Below are positions 1-5,123 of a stretch of DNA of 5,123 bases, piece by piece. A program made the translations under genes and the position numbers. Numbering within the stretch: position 1 is the stretch's first letter; each line of letters starts with the position of its first letter. This DNA is from Clostridia bacterium (GTDB taxonomy: Bacteria > Bacillota > Clostridia > Christensenellales > Aristaeellaceae): positions 1-5,123 of the forward strand of contig JAFZRB010000237.1 of assembly GCA_017620115.1 (NCBI GenBank), given 5' to 3'. Under the pieces are notes generated by a model that was not told the origin of the DNA, made no database searches, and saw nothing but the letters and a program-made list of their open reading frames with translations.

Positions 1-1984
1 CCGCATGCAGAAGCACATGGTCGAGCATACGCGTCTGGGCATCCCGATGCTGATGATGAGCGAGAGCCTGCACGGCTTTTTCTGCGACGGTGCCACGGTA
101 TATCCGCAGGCGCTCGGCCTCGGCGCGACGTTCGATCCCGAGCTGGTCGGCCGCATCGCCGCGGCCATCGGAAAACAGGTTCGCGGCATGGGCGTTACGG
201 AGACATTCGCCCCCAATCTGGATCTTTCGCAGGATCCCCGCTGGGGCCGCGTCGAGGAAAATTACGGAGAAGACCCATACCTCACCTCCCGCATGGGCGT
301 GGCCTATGTCAGGGGGATCCAGAGCCAGGGCGTCGCCGCCTGCCCCAAGCACTACGTGGCGCACGGCGCGCCTCAGGCCGGCATCAACATCGGCCCGGTG
401 CACGCCGGCGAGCGCGAGCTGCGCGCGACCATGCTCAAGCCCTTCGCGGCGGCCTTCACGGAGGGCGGCGCGATGTCCGTCATGCCCGCGTACAGCGAGC
501 TGGACGGCGTTCCCGTGCACGCCAGCCGTTTCCTTGTGACGGATATCCTGCGCGGCGAGCTGGGCTTTGAGGGCTGGAGCGTGTCCGACTGGGGCGCCGT
601 CAGCATGCTGTACCACAACCACCGCGTGGCGCGCGACGCCGTGGAGGCGGGGCGCATGGCGCTGCACGCCGGCATCGACATGGAAGCGCCCAGCCTCTTC
701 GGGTTCTCCGACGAGCTGCTGGAAAAAGCGCTGCGCGGCGAAGTGGATATGGGGGAGATCGACCAGGCGGTGTACCGCATCCTGCTGGGCAAGTTCCGGC
801 TGGGCCTCTTCGAGAATCCCTATGCGCGGGAGGACGCGGCGGAGCGCCTCGATCCGCCCGAGGCGCAGGCGCTGGCGCTGCAGGCCGCGCTAGAGAGCTG
901 CGTGCTGCTCAAAAACGACGGCGTTTTGCCGCTCAGGCCGGACGCCGGCCGGATCGCGCTGATCGGACCGGGCGCGGCGGTGACGCAGCTGGGCGATTAC
1001 TGCGCGCCTTCCGCGACGGATCGCGCCGTGACCATACGCGAAGCCATGGCGCGCCGCGTCGGCGACAGGCTGGTCTATGAAAAGGGCTCGTCCATCGCCT
1101 TTGAGGACGGCGACGGCATCGAGCGCGCCGTTCAGGCCGCGCGGGACGCCGACGTGGTCGTGATGGCGCTGGCGGACAGCAGCTCCTCTTACGGCCACCT
1201 GCGCTGGGGCGACGACAACGTCAAAGGCGATCCCGTGACCACCTGCGGCGAGGGCTACGATATGCACACGCTCGATTTCCCCGGCGCGCAGCAGAAGCTG
1301 TTCGAGCGCGTCGCCGCCGTGGGCAAGCCGCTGGTGCTGCTCATGATGACCGGGCGGCCCTACGCGCTGACGGAGGCCGACCGGCTCGCGTCGGCGATCA
1401 TGCAGGTGTGGTATCCCGGCCAGGAGGGCGGCGAGGCCATCGCGCGCCTGCTGTTCGGCGAGGCGAACCCCTCCGGCAGGACGCCGATCAGCTTCCCGCG
1501 CAGCGTGGGCCATATCCCCTGTTATTACAATCACAAGAACACGGCCATGGGCCATTATCACCAGCCCGGCGACTATGAAAAGCCCGGCCGCGACTATGTG
1601 TTTTCCACGCCCGGCGCGCTCTATCCCTTCGGCTCCGGCCTCAGCTATACCACGTTCGAGTACAGCGATCTGACCGTGACGCAGACGGGCGAGACCGAAT
1701 TCGAGGCCGCCGTGACCGTGCGCAACAGCGGCGACCGCGCCGGCGACGAGGTCGTGCTGATGTTCCTGCGCGATCTGGTCTGCCGCATCACGCCCTTTGT
1801 GCGTCAGCTGCGCGGCATCCGGCGCGTTTCCCTGCAGCCGGGCGAAAGCGTGCGCGTGACGTTCCCCATCGGCTTCGACGACATGAGCTTCATCAACGAG
1901 CGGATGCAGGCCGAGGTCGAGCCCGGCGAGTTCGAGGCGCAGATCGGCGGCCTCACGGCCGTGTTCGAGCTGAAGCGGCCCTGA
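1..1984 (+). CDS. Family 3 glycoside hydrolase (beta-glucosidase/beta-xylosidase type), N-terminus cut by window edge
   Basis: Exo-acting retaining beta-glycosidase that releases a sugar from the non-reducing end of oligosaccharides or glycosides. Residues are numbered from the Met at position 5. The reading frame is open to the window edge, and GH3 proteins normally have roughly 70-100 residues before the RLGIP..SESLHG motif seen here at once, so that Met is internal. Seen in order: TIM-barrel domain with DPRWGR (D77) followed by ENYGEDPYL, substrate-binding KH (K115-H116), and VSDWGAV with the nucleophile D195; alpha/beta sandwich domain from LLKND (301-305), with the likely acid/base E416 in CGEGYD, then GQEGGEA and NPSGRTPISFP; a fibronectin-III-like C-terminal domain after FGSGLSYTTF (542-551). 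All expected catalytic motifs are intact. The CGEG loop and the NIGPVHAGEREL stretch resemble the beta-xylosidase-like branch of GH3, but glucosidase activity is equally possible. Whether it is secreted cannot be judged. It probably shares a transcript with the next gene. Confidence 0.95.
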   Translation, partial: RMQKHMVEHTRLGIPMLMMSESLHGFFCDGATVYPQALGLGATFDPELVGRIAAAIGKQVRGMGVTETFAPNLDLSQDPRWGRVEENYGEDPYLTSRMGVAYVRGIQSQGVAACPKHYVAHGAPQAGINIGPVHAGERELRATMLKPFAAAFTEGGAMSVMPAYSELDGVPVHASRFLVTDILRGELGFEGWSVSDWGAVSMLYHNHRVARDAVEAGRMALHAGIDMEAPSLFGFSDELLEKALRGEVDMGEIDQAVYRILLGKFRLGLFENPYAREDAAERLDPPEAQALALQAALESCVLLKNDGVLPLRPDAGRIALIGPGAAVTQLGDYCAPSATDRAVTIREAMARRVGDRLVYEKGSSIAFEDGDGIERAVQAARDADVVVMALADSSSSYGHLRWGDDNVKGDPVTTCGEGYDMHTLDFPGAQQKLFERVAAVGKPLVLLMMTGRPYALTEADRLASAIMQVWYPGQEGGEAIARLLFGEANPSGRTPISFPRSVGHIPCYYNHKNTAMGHYHQPGDYEKPGRDYVFSTPGALYPFGSGLSYTTFEYSDLTVTQTGETEFEAAVTVRNSGDRAGDEVVLMFLRDLVCRITPFVRQLRGIRRVSLQPGESVRVTFPIGFDDMSFINERMQAEVEPGEFEAQIGGLTAVFELKRP

Positions 1985-2055
1985 CCGTGGCGCGTTTCCC
2001 GGCATATTTCCCGTTGTTTCTGGCCACAGGCCATTAAAACAGTCAACCGATTATG
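1985..2055 (+). other. Intergenic gap with weak imperfect hairpin, GH3 to GH5-like gene
   Basis: The stretch before the ribosome binding site holds a short inverted repeat TGGCC-ACA-GGCCA (2021-2033), which could extend through GTTT (2016-2019) and AAAC (2037-2040) across an unequal internal loop. No T-run follows, so it is unlikely to be an intrinsic terminator, and I could not find a -35/-10 pair with acceptable spacing. The simplest reading is that the two glycosidase genes are co-transcribed. Confidence 0.35.
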
Positions 2056-2063
2056 AAGGAGGT
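2056..2063 (+). promoter_or_regulatory. Strong ribosome binding site of the GH5-like gene
   Basis: AAGGAGGT matches the anti-Shine-Dalgarno of 16S rRNA over eight bases and lies 7 nt before the ATG at 2071. An in-frame ATG at 2053 directly abuts this element and has no ribosome binding site of its own, so 2071 is the real start. The strength of the site suggests efficient translation. Confidence 0.9.
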
Positions 2064-2070
2064 ATTCCGT

Positions 2071-4062
2071 ATGTCCCGTTACATTCCCTTCCCAGCCTAC
2101 TATGACGACATGCCCATCGACATTTCCTTCGTTTTCCGCGCCGAAAAGCCGGCCGGCAAACATGGCTTCATGAAGGTAAACGGCAGTCAGTTCGTCTTTG
2201 AGGACGGCACGCCCGCCCGTTTCTGGGGCGTCAACTTCAACGGCGGCGCCTGCTTCCCGTCCTTTGAATATTCCGAAAAGGTCGCCAGCCGTCTGGCGAA
2301 GACCGGCGTCAATATCGTGCGCTTCCATCAGCTGGACGCGGAATGGAACACGCCGAATATCTTCTCCTTCAGCAAGGGCGAGCGCATCGGCTCCACGCTG
2401 GAGCTGCATCCGGAGAGCATGAAGCGGCTCGACTATCTCATCAAGTGCCTGAAGGAGGAGGGCATTTACGTCTATCTGGACATGAATACCTACCGCAACT
2501 TCAAGTCCGGCGACGGCGTGGAGAACCCCTTCGAGCTGCTGGACGCCGCGGATCCCTACTGCTACTACAATCCCCGCCTGATCGAGCTGCAGAAGAAGTA
2601 CATCCACGACATCTGGAATCACGTCAATCCCTATACGGGCCTGGCCTACAAGGACGATCCCGTCATCGTCATGAGCGAAATCATCAACGAGCGCGACTTC
2701 TTCGCCCGTCAGCGCCTGAAGATCGAGCCGTATGTGAGCGAGTTCCGCGAGCTCTTCCGCGGCTGGTGCAAGGAAAAGGGCCTCGGGGTGGATGTGGACG
2801 CCATCGAGGATCTGAACAGCAACGAGATCCCCGAGCTGGTCGAGTTCAAGATCGAGATCCAGATCAATTTCTATAAGGAAATGTACGCCTACATGCGCAA
2901 GGTGGGCGTGAAGATCCCCATCTGCGGCACGAACTGGAACATCAACGGCGCCGTTACCAAGTCCAATCAGATCGTCAACGACTATATGGACACCCACACA
3001 TACTATTACGACTGGAAGTGGGGCGAGCGCACGAAGTGCTGCATGAACCGCGCCATCACCCAGGCGCCCACCTACGGCATGGAGGCCGGCACGATGGTGC
3101 GCGCGCTGGATCGCCCGCTGTTCGTGTCCGAGTGGGACATGCCCTGGCCCAATGAGTTCCGCGCGGAGAGCAGCATCCTCTACGCCGCGGTCGGCGCGCT
3201 GCAGGGCTGGTCCGGATGGGCCATCCACACCTACGCCTACGGCACGAAGCTGATGTACATGAACATCCTTGGCAAGGAGGTCTCCTCCAACTCCATCGGC
3301 GGCGTTCCCTATCGCGAGGGCATCTTCTCCACCTGGAACGACCCCGCCAAGTACGGCCTGTTCTATCACGCCGCCCTGATCGCGCGGCGCGGCGACGTGA
3401 AGGAAGCGCCCACCAGCTACGCCGTGAAGATGGAAAACCTGGTCGGCGGGCGGACCAACGAGCTGTTTGCCGGCGCTGCGGAATACGCCCGCACCGGCGT
3501 CTGCTTCGACGGCGTTCCCGGCGGCAAGGTGGATCACACGGTCTGCGAGGGCAAGGATCAGCCCATCGTGGACATGAGCAAGGGCGAGATCACCTCCGAG
3601 ACCGGCGAGATGTACCGCAGCTGGACGAAGAACTACGGCACGATCGACACCGGACGCACCAAGGTGGCTTACGGCTTCCTGGCCAAGAATGGCGAGATCG
3701 GCCTGAAGGGCCTGTCCGTGAAGGCCGAAACCGATTTCGCGGTCGTCGCGCTGTCCTCCCTGACCGACGCGGATATCGAAAAATCCGATAACATGCTGCT
3801 GAGCACCGTCGGCCGCGCCCGCAATACGGACGCCCGCTTCGAAGGCGAGCAGATGTACGATTACGGCAAGCCCCCGATCACGATCGAGGTCATCGAGGCG
3901 GATATCGCCCTCAAGACCGACCGCAAGGATCTGATCGTCTGGGCCGTGAACGCCGAGGGCTATTTCGTGGGCAAGGTGCCCGCCCGCTATGAGGACGGCT
4001 GCCTCAAGTTCACCGTCGGCAAGACCATGCCCAGCGCGTACTACCTCATTCAGGCCGAATAA
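2071..4062 (+). CDS. Clan GH-A glycoside hydrolase, GH5-like (cellulase-family), cytoplasmic, substrate unknown
   Basis: Predicted retaining glycoside hydrolase of 663 residues; the start at 2071 is fixed by AAGGAGGT 7 nt upstream. An N-terminal segment (about 33-63) has the pattern F.KV.G..FVFEDGTP.RFWGVN common in GH5-like bacterial enzymes. A TIM barrel follows to about residue 430: RFH at 84-86, acid/base N206-E207 (IINER) at the end of strand 4, D307-T308-H309 before a tyrosine-rich loop, and nucleophile E354 in VSEWD at strand 7. The C-terminal part (about 520-663) looks like a beta-rich accessory domain containing a SSLTDAD...GRARNT signature (from about 562) seen in related enzymes. 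No signal peptide or membrane helix is visible, so the substrate is probably imported first. It is on the same strand as the GH3 gene after an 86-nt gap. Lysine is nearly always AAG and C-ending codons dominate, consistent with good expression. The fold and catalytic pair are well supported; the linkage and sugar specificity cannot be read from sequence. Confidence 0.9.
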   Translation: MSRYIPFPAYYDDMPIDISFVFRAEKPAGKHGFMKVNGSQFVFEDGTPARFWGVNFNGGACFPSFEYSEKVASRLAKTGVNIVRFHQLDAEWNTPNIFSFSKGERIGSTLELHPESMKRLDYLIKCLKEEGIYVYLDMNTYRNFKSGDGVENPFELLDAADPYCYYNPRLIELQKKYIHDIWNHVNPYTGLAYKDDPVIVMSEIINERDFFARQRLKIEPYVSEFRELFRGWCKEKGLGVDVDAIEDLNSNEIPELVEFKIEIQINFYKEMYAYMRKVGVKIPICGTNWNINGAVTKSNQIVNDYMDTHTYYYDWKWGERTKCCMNRAITQAPTYGMEAGTMVRALDRPLFVSEWDMPWPNEFRAESSILYAAVGALQGWSGWAIHTYAYGTKLMYMNILGKEVSSNSIGGVPYREGIFSTWNDPAKYGLFYHAALIARRGDVKEAPTSYAVKMENLVGGRTNELFAGAAEYARTGVCFDGVPGGKVDHTVCEGKDQPIVDMSKGEITSETGEMYRSWTKNYGTIDTGRTKVAYGFLAKNGEIGLKGLSVKAETDFAVVALSSLTDADIEKSDNMLLSTVGRARNTDARFEGEQMYDYGKPPITIEVIEADIALKTDRKDLIVWAVNAEGYFVGKVPARYEDGCLKFTVGKTMPSAYYLIQAE

Positions 4063-4087
4063 TCAGACCCGAACAGCTATGCTACTG

Positions 4088-4120
4088 TCCATCCGTCCGG
4101 CGCTATGCCGGGCGGATGGA
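4088..4120 (+). terminator. Probable intrinsic terminator or attenuator after the GH5-like gene
   Basis: The arms 4088-4101 and 4107-4120 form a 14-bp stem with a single G-U wobble (T4096/G4112) around a 5-nt GCTAT loop. It begins 25 nt after the stop codon of the GH5-like gene. The stem is very GC-rich, but the following T-run is short (TTTGC), so termination may be partial. The position between genes argues for a transcript end or attenuation point ahead of the M20 gene. Confidence 0.65.
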
Positions 4121-4136
4121 TTTGCAAGCCTGAAAA

Positions 4137-4152
4137 ACGCTTCGGAAAGCGT
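4137..4152 (+). other. Small second hairpin upstream of the M20 gene
   Basis: ACGCTT (4137-4142) and AAGCGT (4147-4152) form a 6-bp stem with a CGGA loop. A-rich sequence precedes it and TCTTC partly mirrors it on the other side. It lies 8 nt before the GGAGG of the next gene. It could be a transcript-stabilising or leader structure, or chance; the stem is short. Confidence 0.3.
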
Positions 4153-4160
4153 CTTCACAC

Positions 4161-4165
4161 GGAGG
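4161..4165 (+). promoter_or_regulatory. Ribosome binding site of the M20 amidohydrolase gene
   Basis: GGAGG lies 10 nt before ATG 4176 and 13 nt before the next in-frame ATG at 4179 (the gene opens ATGATG). The shorter spacing favours 4176. An in-frame stop at 4131 rules out a much longer N-terminus. Confidence 0.75.
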
Positions 4166-4175
4166 ATACTGCGCT

Positions 4176-5123
4176 ATGATGACCCGTTCTGAAATAATGG
4201 CCCTGATCGACGCGGATTACATCGTCCGCATCCGCCGCCAGCTTCACATGTACCCTGAGATCGAGTTCGATCTGCCCCGCACGCTGGCGCTTGTGCGCGG
4301 CGAGCTGGACCGCATGCGGATCCCTTATACCGAAAAATACGGCCGTTCATCCATCGTCGCCTATCTGAACCCGGACTGCAAGGGCCCCACGCTGGGCATC
4401 CGGGCGGATATGGACGCTCTGCCGCTCACGGAAAAGACGGGCCTTCCTTTCGCCTCCCGCATCGAGGGCCATATGCACGCCTGCGGGCACGACGGGCATA
4501 CCGCCATACTGCTCGGCGCGGCGCAGGCGCTCAAGGCGGTGGAGGATCAGCTGAACTGCCGCGTTATCCTCATTTTCCAGGCCTGCGAGGAAGGCCGCTA
4601 CACGGGCGCCAAGCTGCTCGTGCAGGATGGGCTGATGGACGAGATCGACCGCGTGTGCGGCCTGCATCTTGAGCCGACCATGGAGAGCGGTTGCATCGGC
4701 GCGTGCCCCGGCCAGGCGATGGCCGCCTCTCACCCGATCATCGTGGAATTCTTCGGCAAAACCGCGCACGCCACATTGCCGCAGAGCGGCGTGGACGCGC
4801 TGGCCATGGCCGCCCGGTTCTACATGGATCTGCAGCTGGTGCTCACCCGCGAACGCAATCCGCTGCGCGACGAATGCGTCATTTCGGTGGGCTCGCTGCA
4901 TTCGGGAACCACCACCAACGTCGTGCCCGACTACGCCGAGCTGAAGATATCCCTGCGCGCCTTCGACCCGGCTCTGGAGGAGCGGCTGGTGAACCGCATC
5001 CGCTCCCTGGCGGAGCACATCGCGCAGGACGCCGGCGGGCGGGCCGCGGTGACCGAAGAAGTAAAAGCGCCCACGCTGTACAACGATCCGGAGATGTGCG
5101 AGCGTCTGCTGGCGTCCGCGCGC
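4176..5123 (+). CDS. M20-family (M20D-type) metal-dependent amidohydrolase, C-terminus cut by window edge
   Basis: Zinc- or manganese-type metal-dependent hydrolase that cleaves an amide bond of small N-acyl compounds; the family includes hippurate hydrolase, indole-acetyl-amino-acid hydrolase and N-acetyl-diaminopimelate deacetylase. The frame is open for 316 codons to the window end; the family is usually about 390-400 residues, so roughly 75-85 are missing. Seen in order: RQLHMYPEIEF near the N-terminus, RADMDALPL (76-84), the metal site MHACGHDGH (C103, H105, D106, H108), FQACEEG with catalytic/metal pair E138-E139, GLH (H164), the dimerisation (lid) domain with GKTAHATLP (H198), and TTTNVVPD (N248, P251), after which the chain returns to the catalytic domain. 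The last metal-ligand histidine expected near the C-terminus lies outside the window. No signal peptide is visible, so it is probably cytoplasmic. It follows the glycosidase genes after a hairpin, so it may be a separate unit. The family is secure; the substrate is not. Confidence 0.93.
   Translation, partial: MMTRSEIMALIDADYIVRIRRQLHMYPEIEFDLPRTLALVRGELDRMRIPYTEKYGRSSIVAYLNPDCKGPTLGIRADMDALPLTEKTGLPFASRIEGHMHACGHDGHTAILLGAAQALKAVEDQLNCRVILIFQACEEGRYTGAKLLVQDGLMDEIDRVCGLHLEPTMESGCIGACPGQAMAASHPIIVEFFGKTAHATLPQSGVDALAMAARFYMDLQLVLTRERNPLRDECVISVGSLHSGTTTNVVPDYAELKISLRAFDPALEERLVNRIRSLAEHIAQDAGGRAAVTEEVKAPTLYNDPEMCERLLASAR

Noticed and set aside
890..2005. Antisense open frame of 371 codons on the minus strand.
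   Set aside because: It mirrors the GH3 gene and has the same Ala/Gly/His/Arg-rich composition without motifs; a GC-rich codon-position artefact.
2014..2039. Possible promoter TTGTTT with TTAAAA before the GH5-like gene.
   Set aside because: The spacing is 14 nt, too short for a sigma-70-type promoter, and neither box is a good match; A/T-rich chance in a short gap.
1804..3537. Long antisense open frame of 577 codons on the minus strand.
   Set aside because: It crosses the GH3 end, the intergenic gap and most of the GH5-like gene, whose motifs on the + strand are unmistakable. Its translation is His/Val/Asp/Ala/Leu-rich low-complexity, typical of antisense frames in GC-rich coding DNA, with no recognisable domain.
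4122..4150. Possible promoter with -35-like TTGCAA before the M20 gene.
   Set aside because: At 17-nt spacing the -10 position reads GAAAGC, which does not resemble TATAAT; no alternative pair was found.
3989..4192. Small + strand frame of 67 codons spanning the intergenic gap before the M20 gene.
   Set aside because: It starts inside the GH5-like gene in another frame, has no ribosome binding site, runs through the terminator-like hairpin and overlaps the M20 start.
4347..5018. Antisense open frame of 223 codons on the minus strand.
   Set aside because: It lies entirely inside the M20 gene, whose metal-binding motifs on the + strand are intact.
1..5123. Search for mobile elements, CRISPR repeats, tRNA/rRNA and riboswitch-like leaders.
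   Set aside because: No direct repeat arrays, transposase motifs, terminal inverted repeats, or tRNA-like cloverleaf were seen; nearly all bases are explained by three enzyme genes.

Overview
The window is GC-rich bacterial DNA with three genes, all on the + strand and all metabolic enzymes: the 3' part of a family 3 glycoside hydrolase (GH3), a complete clan GH-A (GH5-like) glycoside hydrolase, and the 5' part of an M20-family amidohydrolase. The strong Shine-Dalgarno sequences (AAGGAGGT before the second gene, GGAGG before the third), the high G+C at third codon positions and the type of enzymes fit a high-GC Bacillota/Clostridia, such as a gut or rumen member. That placement is an inference from style, not from a marker gene.

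Layout: positions 1-1984 hold the GH3 enzyme, cut at its N-terminus by the window edge. An 86-nt gap follows, without a convincing terminator or promoter, and ends in a near-perfect ribosome binding site. Positions 2071-4062 hold the GH5-like enzyme; its true start is 2071, because the in-frame ATG at 2053 overlaps the upstream edge of the ribosome binding site. Positions 4063-4175 are a 113-nt gap with a strong 14-bp hairpin (4088-4120), probably a terminator or attenuator, and a smaller second hairpin (4137-4152). Position 4176 starts the M20 amidohydrolase, which runs open to the window end and lacks its C-terminus.

How they may work together: the GH5-like enzyme has no signal peptide or membrane segment, so it probably acts in the cytoplasm. 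No secretion signal can be judged for the GH3 because its N-terminus is outside the window. The close same-strand pair suggests co-transcription and joint breakdown of imported plant- or host-derived glycosides or oligosaccharides. The M20 gene is probably a separate or attenuated unit, a deacylase of N-acyl amino acids or similar small amides, with no clear biochemical link to the sugar enzymes.

Overall this is an ordinary carbohydrate-utilisation neighbourhood. I found no mobile element, CRISPR array, RNA gene or evident new system. The most open question is the substrate of the GH5-like enzyme.
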